A stretch of DNA of 61,521 nt from an uncultured Bacteroidota bacterium (GTDB taxonomy: Bacteria; Bacteroidota; Bacteroidia; Bacteroidales; GWA2-32-17), in contig CAILUD010000125.1 of assembly GCA_903837285.1 (NCBI GenBank), positions 1 through 61,521 of the forward strand, read 5' to 3'. The position numbers were made by a program, and so were the translations under genes. Shown here piece by piece: positions 7,214 through 16,953 of this stretch (positions are counted from its first letter, which is position 1; each line of letters begins with the position of its first letter). The notes below the pieces were generated by a model, which was given only the letters and a program-made list of their open reading frames with translations, ran no database searches and had not been told where the DNA came from.

Positions 7214-8287
7214 TTACAAATACTCCTGAATTTCAACTTCGCCCTTTAATGCAAGATATCCGTTAAAAGCAAGTGCTTCCATTTCACTTTCTCCTGGATA
7301 AATTCTTACAGGACCGAGATGTTTTACTCTTTCGGTTATTTTCTCAACAATATATTTACTGTAAGCAATACCACCTGTAAGTAATATACCATCAACCTCT
7401 CCTTTTAACACTGTGCTGCATGATCCTATTTCTTTTGCAATCTGATATGCCATTGCATCGTAAATAAGCTTGCTATAAACATCTCCGTCTTCGATTTGTT
7501 TTTCGATTTTGGTACCATCGTTTATGCCTAAATATGCACATAAGCCGCCGTAACCTTTTATCTTTTTAAGAATTTCTTCTTTTGTGAATTTACCAGAGAA
7601 ACAAAGTTCAACTAATTGTCCTACAGGTAGACCCCCGCTACGCTCGGGCGACATTGGGCCATCACCATTCAGACCATTATTAACATCAATAATTCTTCCT
7701 TTATAATGCGCACCAACAGAAATACCACCACCTAAATGCGCTACAATTACATTTATATTTTCATATGCAACACCTTGGTCTTGTGCATAAGTTCGTGCAA
7801 CTGCGCGTTGGTTAAGTGTATGCAAAAAACTTTTGCGAGGAAGTTCGGGCATGCCTGAAATTCTTGCAATATCTTCTAATTCATCAACACATGTTGGGTC
7901 AACAATAATTGCGATAACACCGTTTCCAATTTCTTTTGTTAATTCATTTGCTATAACTCCACCTAAATTTGATTCATGCTCTCCCATTGGGTTGCTAATA
8001 TCCCGAAGCATGTTTTCATTAACTCTGTATACGCCACCTTTTATTGGCTTTAACAAACCACCTCGACAAACAATTATTTCAAATTTTTTAATATCAAATC
8101 CTGCTTTTGCAAGCTCTTCAGAGATTTTGTTTTTTCTGAATTCGAATTGATGTGAGATTTTTTCAAATTGACGAAGTTCTTCCTGGGTATGTTTGACATT
8201 TGTTAAAAAAATGTTTTTACGGCTTTTATATACAGCAATTTTGGTTGATGTTGAACCTGGATTAATTGCTAAAATTAGGTGGTCCAT
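7214..8287 (-). CDS. buk: Butyrate kinase
   Basis: A 357-residue member of the acetate/butyrate kinase (ASKHA) fold, the usual length for Buk. It converts acyl phosphate plus ADP to acid plus ATP. Visible family signatures are the N-terminal phosphate motif LAINPGSTSTKIAV, the central VAHLGGGISVGAH and GDGPMSPERSGGLP, and the adenosine-binding LLTGGIAYSK. The gene is downstream of phosphate butyryltransferase with a 139-bp spacer that carries a strong hairpin. Together they make ATP from butyryl-CoA; in Bacteroidales the same pair can also serve branched-chain acyl-CoA from amino acids, so the physiological substrate is uncertain. Confidence 0.95.
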   Translation of the reverse strand: MDHLILAINPGSTSTKIAVYKSRKNIFLTNVKHTQEELRQFEKISHQFEFRKNKISEELAKAGFDIKKFEIIVCRGGLLKPIKGGVYRVNENMLRDISNPMGEHESNLGGVIANELTKEIGNGVIAIIVDPTCVDELEDIARISGMPELPRKSFLHTLNQRAVARTYAQDQGVAYENINVIVAHLGGGISVGAHYKGRIIDVNNGLNGDGPMSPERSGGLPVGQLVELCFSGKFTKEEILKKIKGYGGLCAYLGINDGTKIEKQIEDGDVYSKLIYDAMAYQIAKEIGSCSTVLKGEVDGILLTGGIAYSKYIVEKITERVKHLGPVRIYPGESEMEALAFNGYLALKGEVEIQEYL

Positions 8288-8329
8288 AGTAAATAATTTT
8301 ATAAAATTTCAATTTAAATAAATACATAA

Positions 8330-8389
8330 TGTCATTCTGAGCAAAGCGAAGAATCTAATTTTAGATGCTTCACTTTGTTCAGCATGACA
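8330..8389. repeat. Palindromic element, family A copy 2, inside ptb-buk
   Basis: Nearly the whole 60 bp folds on itself: TGTCATTCTGAG pairs with a closing TTCAGCATGACA, and GAAGAATCTAA pairs with TTAGATGCTTC around a TT loop. It sits in the spacer between ptb and buk. Confidence 0.85.
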
Positions 8390-8426
8390 AAAAATAATAA
8401 AAGAACTATTATAGTTATAACAACGT

Positions 8427-9335
8427 CTATTTTGCAATAAGTGCAGCTAAAGCAATTGAATAAAGTTTTGTTAATTCGCTATCGCCACGTGAAGTTAAAA
8501 CAGCAGGAACTTTTGCTCCAAAAACAACTGCACCTAGTTCGCCGTTACTTAATTTAGTGCTTGATTTAAAGAAAACATTACCAGATTCGATATTTGGAAA
8601 CAATAAACAATCAGCATCGCCAGCAACTGGGCTAACTAATTTTTTAATTTCACAGCTTTCTTTATCAATAGCAACATCTAAAGCAAGAGGACCATCTACT
8701 AAAGCACCTTTAATTTGTCCACGGTCAGCCATTTTAGAAATAATAGCAGCATCAACACAAGCAGGCATACCTGGCATCATTTGTTCGGTAGCAGCGATAA
8801 CAGCTACTTTAGGCATATCAATTTGTAAAGCTTTAGCAGTTCTGATAAGATAATTTGCAATAGTGATTTTTTGTTTTAAATCCGGAGCAGGAATAATTGC
8901 CACATCAGATACAATCAACAATTTATGATAATTAGGAACTTCAACTACTGAAACATGGCTTAATGTAGCATTTGAACTTTCCATAATTCCTTTGTCTTTG
9001 CTTAATATAGCGCGCATGTATTTATCTGTGCTAACAAGACCTTTCATTAAAATATCACCTTCGCCTGCATTAATTAGTGCAACAGCTTTTTCTGCAGCCT
9101 TTACCTCGTCAGCTTCTTGTACTATTTTAAATTTGGTAACATCAATTTTATGTTCAAGACAAACTTTTTTAATAGTTTCTTCGTCTCCAACTAAAGTTGC
9201 ATCAATTAATCCTTTTTCTACTGCCTGATTAACCGCACCAATGGTGTGAGAATCGTTTGCATAAGCAGCAACTAATCTTTTTTTACTTTTGCTTTTAAGC
9301 ACATCAAACATTTGAGCCAACTTTGTTATTGCCAT
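8427..9335 (-). CDS. ptb: Phosphate butyryltransferase
   Basis: A 302-residue protein of the phosphate acetyl/butyryltransferase family, the usual Ptb length and shorter than multidomain Pta. It exchanges CoA for phosphate on butyryl-CoA or similar acyl-CoA. Recognisable segments are LMKGLVSTDKYMRAIL, the VVEVPNYHKLLIVSDVAI stretch, GALVDGPLALDVAI and the C-terminal AVVFGAKVPAVLTSRGD. It is the first gene of the ptb-buk pair, and a hydrogenase cluster lies directly upstream on the same strand, which fits a fermentative energy module. Acyl specificity cannot be read from the sequence. Confidence 0.94.
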   Translation of the reverse strand: MAITKLAQMFDVLKSKSKKRLVAAYANDSHTIGAVNQAVEKGLIDATLVGDEETIKKVCLEHKIDVTKFKIVQEADEVKAAEKAVALINAGEGDILMKGLVSTDKYMRAILSKDKGIMESSNATLSHVSVVEVPNYHKLLIVSDVAIIPAPDLKQKITIANYLIRTAKALQIDMPKVAVIAATEQMMPGMPACVDAAIISKMADRGQIKGALVDGPLALDVAIDKESCEIKKLVSPVAGDADCLLFPNIESGNVFFKSSTKLSNGELGAVVFGAKVPAVLTSRGDSELTKLYSIALAALIAK

Positions 9336-9576
9336 AAAATTATTATTTAATTGTTTTTAATAAATGTTATTGAAAAGTCTGCTAATTTATTAAAAAAACA
9401 GTAGATATGTATACTGGCCAAAAAGAAAAAATGAAGTCAATGTCGTTGTAACAAATTGATATAAACAGCAATAATACGATGCGCAATATAAATAAATGTT
9501 GTCAAACAGTTTGAAATGTGTTAAACAATATTTACAAACAGCTAAAATAAAGAACTTCCTTATTCAAAAATTGCTG

Positions 9577-10710
9577 TTAAGCAGGTTGGGCTTTAAATGG
9601 GATTTTAACTATAAATTTGGTTCCAACATCTGGTTGGCTTTCAACAGTTATTGTTCCATTATAAAGTTCAATTATTTTTTTAACAATAGATAAACCAAGG
9701 CCACTGCCGCTTATATTTTGTGTTTTTTTGTTTTTAATTCGCATAAATTCCTGAAACAGGAATTCTTGTTCTTCGGCATTAATACCAATTCCAGTATCTT
9801 CAACTATAATGTTTAAATTTGTTTTATCTGTAAAAATTGAGACTGTAACAGTTCCATTATCTCTGTTATATTTTATGGCATTTGAAATTAAATTATTACA
9901 AATTATTTCAACTTCGTTACTGTCGGCTGTTAAGATCAGGCTTTCTGGAAAAGCAGTTAATATTTTAATATTTTTTTGAATAGCCATGGGCTCCATCGAG
10001 CTAATAGCCATTTTTGTACATTCAATAATATCTACTTCTTTTAAGTTTCTGCTCTTTGTTCCATTTTCGATACGGGTTAAATCGAGCATATCCATAATCA
10101 AACTTCTCATACCCGTAATTCTTTCAATAGATCGGTTAATCATGTGCATATAATCGTCAATTGAAGTGCCAGCCTGCTTTTCCTGCATTATTTTTAAGTA
10201 GCCTTCAATAGCATTTATTGGTGATTTTAATTCATGCGACAAAACAGACAAAAACTGAAATCTTATCTGACGAGCGGTTTCGCTCATCTTTTTTGTCATT
10301 CGTTTTAAAAATAAATGCTTTGTTATACTTTCTATTGCCCCGCGTAATTCTTCGGGAGTAAAGGGTTTGGGAACAAAATTATATGCTCCTCTTTTTGTTG
10401 CAGTAACTGCTAGTTCGAGCGATGCATATGATGTAATCATCATTACAGCTGTATCGTAATTTCGTTTATTTATTTGCTCGAGTACATCTATTCCCTCCAT
10501 TCCTGGCAATTTGTTATCTAGTAAAACAATGTCAATTTCTTGTTTCTCTAAAATTTCTAAAGCAATTTCTCCGGTTTCGGCTTCAGTTAAGGTAAAGCCA
10601 AAATCTTCTTCAAGAAATGGATATCCTACGCGGTAATTTCTAAGTATTCTTGAAATTCCTGAGCGGATTCCTGGCTCATCGTCGACTATTAAAACTTTTA
10701 AATCAGACAT
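9577..10710 (-). CDS. Receiver-histidine kinase hybrid (REC-HisKA-HATPase)
   Basis: A 377-residue cytoplasmic protein with an N-terminal receiver (phospho-Asp65 in VLLDNKLPG, Lys115 in FVPKPF) followed by a HisKA dimerisation domain with His159 in LSVLSHELKSPIN, and a HATPase domain with DTGIGI and the G-box GSGLGLSIVKKI. There is no membrane segment and no DNA-binding domain. Such REC-kinase proteins act as mid-points in phosphorelays: the receiver takes a signal and tunes kinase output. It is the last gene of the hydrogenase regulatory cluster, 82 bp after a receiver-only protein, with a hairpin element in the spacer. Confidence 0.9.
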   Translation of the reverse strand: MSDLKVLIVDDEPGIRSGISRILRNYRVGYPFLEEDFGFTLTEAETGEIALEILEKQEIDIVLLDNKLPGMEGIDVLEQINKRNYDTAVMMITSYASLELAVTATKRGAYNFVPKPFTPEELRGAIESITKHLFLKRMTKKMSETARQIRFQFLSVLSHELKSPINAIEGYLKIMQEKQAGTSIDDYMHMINRSIERITGMRSLIMDMLDLTRIENGTKSRNLKEVDIIECTKMAISSMEPMAIQKNIKILTAFPESLILTADSNEVEIICNNLISNAIKYNRDNGTVTVSIFTDKTNLNIIVEDTGIGINAEEQEFLFQEFMRIKNKKTQNISGSGLGLSIVKKIIELYNGTITVESQPDVGTKFIVKIPFKAQPA

Positions 10711-10724
10711 AATCTTTATTTTTA

Positions 10725-10789
10725 TGTCATCCTGAGGTTCTCGAAGGATGACTTTTTTATTCCCACGCTTCGAGTACCTCAGCGTGACA
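10725..10789. repeat. Palindromic element, family A copy 3
   Basis: Outer arms TGTCATCCTGAGG and CCTCAGCGTGACA pair, with inner CTCGAAG/CTTCGAG arms around an AT-rich loop. It occupies the spacer between the receiver-only gene and the receiver-kinase gene. Confidence 0.8.
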
Positions 10790-10792
10790 ATA

Positions 10793-11185
10793 TTATTCTT
10801 TAAGTAATCTTTTTATTTCACGTTGCAATTGATCTGGGCGAACACCCTTTTCCATTATTAAATCAGCTTTAATCCATTGCTGTTCCTCATGTGATTCTAC
10901 TCCGAAAATTAATCCGGTTTCTGAAGTAACTGCTGTTGCTATAATAACAGGAACATCAGGGTATTTTTGTTTTATTTTATATGACAAAATAAAGCCACTA
11001 TCGTCCTTTTCCATCATTAAATCTATAATAGCTAAATCTGGTTTTTTTGTTTTAATTACTTCAATAGCTTCTATTTCGCCATTGGCAGTAATTGTTTCGT
11101 AGCCAAATTTTTCGCAATAAAATTTTATTTGATTTCTGAAATCGATATCATCATCTACAATCAGAATTGTTTTTTTAGAGTTCAT
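10793..11185 (-). CDS. Receiver-only response regulator
   Basis: 130 residues making a single receiver domain: acidic pocket DDD at 11-13, phosphoacceptor Asp55 in AIIDLMM, and a conserved Lys near residue 113 (IMEKGVRPD). There is no output domain, so it must act by protein contact or as a phosphate shuttle. It is encoded 23 bp downstream of the hydrogenase-like sensor kinase and is the most likely direct partner of that kinase, possibly passing phosphate to the REC-kinase hybrid encoded next. The partner assignment is inference from gene order. Confidence 0.88.
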   Translation of the reverse strand: MNSKKTILIVDDDIDFRNQIKFYCEKFGYETITANGEIEAIEVIKTKKPDLAIIDLMMEKDDSGFILSYKIKQKYPDVPVIIATAVTSETGLIFGVESHEEQQWIKADLIMEKGVRPDQLQREIKRLLKE

Positions 11186-11208
11186 TTTATAAAGTATTTT
11201 ATATTTTG

Positions 11209-13206
11209 TTAAATTTTATCTGTTATCATATTTTTTGGCAAGGTGATTTTAAAAGTTGTGCCAGTAGGACCCTGACTTTTATCCACATTAGAAATCACAT
11301 CAATTTTTCCTTTATGCATTTTTACAATTCCATAAACAATAGGCAAACCAAGCCCTGTTCCTTTACCAATTTCTTTTGTAGTGAAAAATGGAGTGAACAG
11401 TTTATCCATATTTTCTTTCTCAACACCAGTTCCTGTGTCGCTTATGTTTATTTCTATTTCTTTGTCATTTCCTTTAACAATCAACTTTAATTCACCACCA
11501 TCTGGCATTGCCTCTATTGCATTTTTTTCAACATTTGTAAGAACCTGCATCATCTGTTCGGCATCTATCATCATTAAAGTATCGTCAATTTCTGAGCTAA
11601 ATGATGTAGTAATATTGTTTGGAATAATTACTGAACTTAAACTATGTTTTACAAATTCATTAATATCTGTTTCTGTTAATTTTACCTGATTTTTTCTCGC
11701 AAAATTTAATAAGCCTCCAACAATTACTTTGCAACGATTTGCTTGTTCTGCAATTAATTCAAGATCTTTAAATAACTGGCTATCTGCAGGAATTTCTTCT
11801 TTCAGCAAATTACTATACATTGTTATTACACCAAGCGGATTATTTAATTCGTGAGCAATACCGGCAGAAAGCTGGCCCATGTGAGCAAGTTTTTCCGATT
11901 TATTTAATTGTTGTTGTGTGTTGGCAAGTTTTCCGTTGGTAGTATGTAATTCTTCAATTGTTGAGTGAAGTTTTTTAATTGTTTCGGGTAAGCACATATC
12001 AATTTCGGCTAATCCCTGAAATATTGCAATTGCATGTTCTTCACAAGTTGCATAGCCACATGCTCCACAATTTAGATAATCTTCCGCAGAAGATTTACCC
12101 ATGTTTTTTAAAATTATATCTATTTCTTTTCTTTCCGGAACAGAGGCTCTTCTGTCCATATTTTCGAAATGTGTACTGAAATCTACATCACTGTATTTTT
12201 CAATATTTTTTTCCCATTCTTCAACATTTAAGTTTTTAACCTTTTCATTAGCATACGATTTAACAAGGTTTCTACGTTGAAATTTTCTGCCGTTTTTAGA
12301 CATTCCAGGTCCCATAATGCAACCTTCGCAACAGAGTAATTCTGTATATTGTGATTTAATATGGCCTGACGATAATTCCATTAATGCCTCTCTGAAATTT
12401 ATATAACCATCCGTTACAATTATATCATTATCGCCAACATTAACATTTTTTGAGATATTCTGCATTAACCCCCTGCTTATTGGCAGAAATGCTCCACTAC
12501 CAGCTTTTGGTTCATCCCAATCAGATTCTGTAACATTATTCTGAAATATTTTAAAACTTGCAAACAATTGTCTTAATTCTGTAAAAGTTAGCACAGCATT
12601 AATTTCCTGGGATTCCGCTTTTTTTGCAATACAAGGACTAATAAAAACAATGTTCACATCTTCGCCATATTTTTTACGCATTATTCTACCTGTTGCCACC
12701 ATTGGTGAAACAATAGGTGCCAGTTTTGTTACTAATTCGGGCATATAATGCATAATGTAAAAAGCTACAGCCGGACAATCGCTGGAAATTATCTGAAGAT
12801 CTGATTTTGAAAGTAAATTTCTATATTCGTTTGCAATCATATCTGCCCCAAAACTAACTTCAATAACATCATCAAAACCCAGGGCTTTTATCATACCAAC
12901 GAATTGCTTATAGTTTTCGATTTCAATAAATTCAGCAACAAAACTTGGAGCAACAATTGCAATTTTTCTTTTTTCTGATTTTAAAATATTTACTGTTTCT
13001 TCAATTGAGTTGTAATAAATTTTCGCTTCCTGTGTACAGTTTCTTACGCAGTTACCGCAGGCAATGCATCTATCGGTTATTACATTTGCCTGACCGTTAA
13101 TAATACTGATAGCTTTTACGGGACACTCTCTCACGCAAGTATAACACATCTTGCAACGATTTTTTCTCGTAAAAACAAGCGGATTACTATTTGTGAATTT
13201 TGCCAT
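11209..13206 (-). CDS. [FeFe]-hydrogenase-like sensor histidine kinase
   Basis: 665 residues, no membrane segment. Order: two [4Fe4S] ferredoxin motifs (Cys18-Cys28 and Cys47-Cys57), a hydrogenase large-subunit-like domain (about 80-310), a further four-Cys FeS motif (Cys380, 383, 388, 405), a helical linker, HisKA with His452 in GIAHELNNPLG, and HATPase with DTGTGV and GTGLGLPIV. All four H-cluster ligands appear kept (Cys144, Cys192, Cys292, Cys296), but the usual TSCCP motif reads SSDCP, so the proton-transfer cysteine is Asp143. The family of such proteins is regarded as H2 or redox sensors. It follows hydA by 45 bp and probably controls the hydrogenase or its metabolism. Confidence 0.92.
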   Translation of the reverse strand: MAKFTNSNPLVFTRKNRCKMCYTCVRECPVKAISIINGQANVITDRCIACGNCVRNCTQEAKIYYNSIEETVNILKSEKRKIAIVAPSFVAEFIEIENYKQFVGMIKALGFDDVIEVSFGADMIANEYRNLLSKSDLQIISSDCPAVAFYIMHYMPELVTKLAPIVSPMVATGRIMRKKYGEDVNIVFISPCIAKKAESQEINAVLTFTELRQLFASFKIFQNNVTESDWDEPKAGSGAFLPISRGLMQNISKNVNVGDNDIIVTDGYINFREALMELSSGHIKSQYTELLCCEGCIMGPGMSKNGRKFQRRNLVKSYANEKVKNLNVEEWEKNIEKYSDVDFSTHFENMDRRASVPERKEIDIILKNMGKSSAEDYLNCGACGYATCEEHAIAIFQGLAEIDMCLPETIKKLHSTIEELHTTNGKLANTQQQLNKSEKLAHMGQLSAGIAHELNNPLGVITMYSNLLKEEIPADSQLFKDLELIAEQANRCKVIVGGLLNFARKNQVKLTETDINEFVKHSLSSVIIPNNITTSFSSEIDDTLMMIDAEQMMQVLTNVEKNAIEAMPDGGELKLIVKGNDKEIEINISDTGTGVEKENMDKLFTPFFTTKEIGKGTGLGLPIVYGIVKMHKGKIDVISNVDKSQGPTGTTFKITLPKNMITDKI

Positions 13207-13251
13207 TTTTTCTTTTTTATAACTTTAAATACTTATAACTTTAGGCACTTT

Positions 13252-14982
13252 TTATAATATTACATCATCACGTTTTGCATAACTTGTATGCAGTAAATCG
13301 TGACTTTTATGACTTAACGGTTCACCTAAAAAGTCTTTATAGATATCAATAATTTCAGGGTTTTTATGAGAAACTTTTATTGGTTCTTTTTCATCAATTT
13401 TATAAATTGATTTTATTCTTTCTTTTAAAGCTTCTTCATTTGAGTTTATTGGTTGTCCGCCACCACTAATACAACCACCCGGACATGCCATAACTTCAAT
13501 AAAATGAATATCTTTTCTTCCGTTTTTAATTTCTTTTAATAATTCTTCGGCATTTGATAATCCGCTAACAACAGCTACACCAATTTCAAGTTTTTCTGTT
13601 ATTTGAATTTTTGCAGTTTTGCAACCTTTTGTTCCTCTTAGTGGCGGAATTTTAAAGTTTACCATCTCTTTGCCGTTTAGCTTAAAATATGCAGTTCTGA
13701 TGGCAGCTTCCATAACACCACCCGAATTTGCAAAAAGCTTACCTGCAGAACTTCTAATACCAAGCGGAGAATCGGCTAATTGTGGTTCAATATTATTCAT
13801 ATCTATACCAAATAATTGTATTAGCTTAACGAACTCACGGGTTGTTAAAACTGCATCAATATCCGATATTCCTTTCTGTGTCATTTCCTTGCGCTGACCT
13901 TCGAATTTTTTTGCAGTGCAAGGCATTATAGAAACAGAGTAAATGTCCTCAGGTTTTAAGTTTGAAATTTCTGCAAAATGAGATTTTACTAATGCTCCCA
14001 TCATTTGCTGGGGTGATTTACATGACGATAAATTTGGTATAAATTCAGGAGCAAACTCTTCGGCATATTTAACCCAACCAGGACAGCAGCTTGTTATCAT
14101 TGGTAAAGTTCCACCGTTTACTATTCTGTGAATTAGTTCGGCAGATTCTTCCATAATAGTTAAATCGGCTGTAAAAGAAGTATCGAAAACATAATCGAAA
14201 CCAATTTTACGTAAAGCTGCATTCATAATTCCGTTTAAATCTTCACCGGCTTTTAGTCCAAGTTCTTCTGCTATTGAAACTGTAATTGAAGGAGCATATT
14301 GAACCACAACAGTTTTATTAGTATGTGCCAACGCTTCTAAAATTTCCGGGAAGTGATCTTTTTCGGTAAGTGCTCCTGTTGGACATACCATAATGCACTG
14401 TCCGCAATTTACACAACTAGATGTATTTAGACCCTTATTAAAAGTTGTTCCAATTTCAGATTTACTACCACGATATAAAATATCTATGGCATTAACATTC
14501 ATGATTTCGTCGCAAACTCTAACACATCGTGCACATAATATGCATTTTGCTGGATCGCGAACAATACTTGCACTTGATAAATCAAGGTGATGTGTGTTTT
14601 TCTTTCCTCTGATTCTTCTTTCTCTTACATGATAAGTTTCTGCAAGATCCTGTAATTCACAGTTTTTATTTCGTGAACAGTATAAACAATCATCTGGATG
14701 ATTTGAAAGCAAAAGTTCAACAATAGTTTTTCTCGATTCAGTAACTTTTGGTGAATTTGTTAGAATTTGCATTCCTTCTTCAACGGGGTAAGAGCAAGCA
14801 GTTATTAGTTTTCCTGTTAATTTTTGTTCTACCACACAAATACGACAAGCACCTGTTGGAATCATTCCTTTCATGTGGCAAAGTGTAGGAACTTTTATTC
14901 CGTTTGCTGTTAAAGTATCAAGGAGGGTTTCTCCTTTTACTGCTTCAATCTTCTGATTATTAACTTCTATAGTAAAGTTCAT
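13252..14982 (-). CDS. hydA: [FeFe] hydrogenase catalytic subunit
   Basis: 576 residues of the M3 type. An N-terminal [2Fe2S] domain (Cys35, 46, 49, 63) is followed by a His-Cys cluster (His95, Cys99, 102, 108), two [4Fe4S] motifs (Cys147-157 and Cys190-200), then the H-cluster domain: TSCCPGW with Cys299 and Cys300, MPCTAKKFE with Cys355, and MACPGGCISGGGQ with Cys500 and Cys504. All catalytic residues, including the proton-shuttle Cys299, are present, so it should be active. A C-terminal small-subunit-like tail follows. It forms the HydABC complex with the two genes upstream, coupling H2 to NAD(H) and probably ferredoxin by flavin-based bifurcation. Confidence 0.96.
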   Translation of the reverse strand: MNFTIEVNNQKIEAVKGETLLDTLTANGIKVPTLCHMKGMIPTGACRICVVEQKLTGKLITACSYPVEEGMQILTNSPKVTESRKTIVELLLSNHPDDCLYCSRNKNCELQDLAETYHVRERRIRGKKNTHHLDLSSASIVRDPAKCILCARCVRVCDEIMNVNAIDILYRGSKSEIGTTFNKGLNTSSCVNCGQCIMVCPTGALTEKDHFPEILEALAHTNKTVVVQYAPSITVSIAEELGLKAGEDLNGIMNAALRKIGFDYVFDTSFTADLTIMEESAELIHRIVNGGTLPMITSCCPGWVKYAEEFAPEFIPNLSSCKSPQQMMGALVKSHFAEISNLKPEDIYSVSIMPCTAKKFEGQRKEMTQKGISDIDAVLTTREFVKLIQLFGIDMNNIEPQLADSPLGIRSSAGKLFANSGGVMEAAIRTAYFKLNGKEMVNFKIPPLRGTKGCKTAKIQITEKLEIGVAVVSGLSNAEELLKEIKNGRKDIHFIEVMACPGGCISGGGQPINSNEEALKERIKSIYKIDEKEPIKVSHKNPEIIDIYKDFLGEPLSHKSHDLLHTSYAKRDDVIL

Positions 14983-15009
14983 TGTTTTTAATTTTAATTG
15001 TTCTTTGCT

Positions 15010-16950
15010 TTATAAAATTTCAATTGCATCAAACTTACATGCTTCAGCACATGCACCGCATGAAATACATTTATCCTGAACAATAAAGTGTGGAGTTTTC
15101 TTTCCTCCTATAATGGCACCGCTTGGGCATTTTTTAGCACAAACTGTACAGCCTGTACATTTATTTACATCTATTTTAAAGATTCTTAGTTCGGTACAAA
15201 CTCCCGCAGCGCATTTACGATCAAAAATATGTTCTTCGTATTCGTGCCTGAACCATTTTAATGTGCTTAAAACAGGATTTGGAGCAGTTTGACCAAGTCC
15301 GCAAAGCGAAGTTTCTTTAATAACTGTGCTTAATTTTTCTAATTGAATAACTCCATTCACTCTTTCTAAAGCGCTATATGTGTTGTCGTTACTTGGACGT
15401 TTTGTTATTCCTTCAAGAATTTCTAACATTCTTTTAGTTCCCTCGCGACAAGGAATACATTTTCCGCAACTTTCGCTCTGAATAAAATTCATAAAGAACT
15501 TTGCAATATCTACCATGCAGGTTTCTTCGTCCATTACTACCAAGCCGCCTGAACCCATCATTGCACCGGCTTTAATTATTGATTCATAGTCAATTGGGAT
15601 GTCAAGATTTTCTTCTGTAATACAACCACCTGATGGACCACCAATCTGAACTGCTTTGAATTTTTTATTGTTTTTTATTCCACCTGAAATTGAAAATAAG
15701 ACCTCGCGAATGGTTGTTCCCATTGGTACTTCAACTAATCCGGTGAAAGCAATTTTACCAGACATAGCGAAAACCTTAGTTCCTTTGCTTTTTTCTGTTC
15801 CGATTGAAGCAAAAGTTTTGTAACCGTTTTCCATAATTCCTGGGATATTTGCAAGAGTTTCAACATTATTAATAATTGTTGGTTTGCCAAATAATCCGCT
15901 AACTGCAGGAAATGGTGGACGAGGGCGAGGCATTCCTCTTTTTCCTTCGATGCTGTTTATAAGTGCTGTTTCTTCGCCACAAACAAATGCACCGGCTCCC
16001 ATTTTAACTTTTATATCGAAGTTTACACCGGTTCCAAAAATATTTTCACCAAGTAAACCGTAGTCTCTTGCTTGTTCCAGTGCTATTTTCAGACGTTTAA
16101 TTGCCAGTGGATATTCTGCACGGATATAAACATATGATTTTGTGGCTCCAATTCCGAAAGCAGCAATTGCCATTCCTTCAATTAATCTGTGCGGATCACC
16201 TTCAATTACAGCTCGATCCATAAATGCTCCGGGGTCACCTTCATCGGCATTGCAAATCAAATATTTTTGATCGCTTTCAGTTCCTGCAGCAAATTTCCAT
16301 TTTTTTCCTGTAAGGAAACCTCCACCACCTCTGCCTCTTAAGCCTGATTTTTCAATTTCATCACAAACAGTTATTGATGATTTTTTACGTAATGTTTGAA
16401 GATAAGGAGCGTAACCCCCACGTGCTATATATTCTTCAATATTTACAGGATTTACAATTCCGCAATTTTTTAAAACCAAACGCATTTGTTTTTTAAAAAA
16501 CTGGTGTTCGTGAATAAATGGGACATTTTCCCAGCTAAGCATTTTTGATGATTTGAATTGTCCTAAAATTTTTGAATCAGGTAGTTCGATATTTAGAATT
16601 TTATCAAAAATATCTGCAACTTTTTCTTCTGTAACTTTTTCGAACGAAATTCGATTTTTACCAGGTATTTGAATATCTAATAAAGGTTCCGATGAACATA
16701 ATCCAATACAACCTGTTTCAATAACAACTGCGGTTATATTTTTTTCTTTAAGGTATGTTTCAACGGCTTTTAATATTTTGTCGGCTCCTGATGCTAGTCC
16801 GCAAGTGCCTGCACCTACGTAAATATGAGGAACTGTGATTTTATCGTTTTTAAATTCGGCAAGACCATTTTCAATATTTGCATTGACAGGTTTTCCTGAA
16901 AGTAAATTGTCAATCAGAAACTTTTTGTCTTTTTCCAACTTGTTTGTCAT
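15010..16950 (-). CDS. hydB: NADH-binding hydrogenase subunit (NuoF-like)
   Basis: 646 residues. An N-terminal thioredoxin-like [2Fe2S] segment (Cys50, Cys81, Cys85 visible) precedes a NuoF-like core: NADH motif GRGGGGF (206-212), FMN motif NADEGDPGAF, an SLBB-type region and the SCGKCIPCREGT cluster motif. Two C-terminal [4Fe4S] ferredoxin motifs (CTGCTVCAKKCP, CISCGACAEACK) complete the HydB layout known from bifurcating hydrogenases. It passes electrons between NADH, ferredoxin and HydA. It starts 3 bp after hydC and precedes hydA by 27 bp. Confidence 0.95.
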   Translation of the reverse strand: MTNKLEKDKKFLIDNLLSGKPVNANIENGLAEFKNDKITVPHIYVGAGTCGLASGADKILKAVETYLKEKNITAVVIETGCIGLCSSEPLLDIQIPGKNRISFEKVTEEKVADIFDKILNIELPDSKILGQFKSSKMLSWENVPFIHEHQFFKKQMRLVLKNCGIVNPVNIEEYIARGGYAPYLQTLRKKSSITVCDEIEKSGLRGRGGGGFLTGKKWKFAAGTESDQKYLICNADEGDPGAFMDRAVIEGDPHRLIEGMAIAAFGIGATKSYVYIRAEYPLAIKRLKIALEQARDYGLLGENIFGTGVNFDIKVKMGAGAFVCGEETALINSIEGKRGMPRPRPPFPAVSGLFGKPTIINNVETLANIPGIMENGYKTFASIGTEKSKGTKVFAMSGKIAFTGLVEVPMGTTIREVLFSISGGIKNNKKFKAVQIGGPSGGCITEENLDIPIDYESIIKAGAMMGSGGLVVMDEETCMVDIAKFFMNFIQSESCGKCIPCREGTKRMLEILEGITKRPSNDNTYSALERVNGVIQLEKLSTVIKETSLCGLGQTAPNPVLSTLKWFRHEYEEHIFDRKCAAGVCTELRIFKIDVNKCTGCTVCAKKCPSGAIIGGKKTPHFIVQDKCISCGACAEACKFDAIEIL

Positions 16951-16953
16951 AGC

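Noticed and set aside
6999..7229. 76-residue open frame
   Set aside because: It runs through the family B repeat and the buk terminator hairpins.
11209..13206. Second catalytic hydrogenase
   Set aside because: The H-cluster motifs are altered and a histidine kinase is fused, so a sensory role is favoured.
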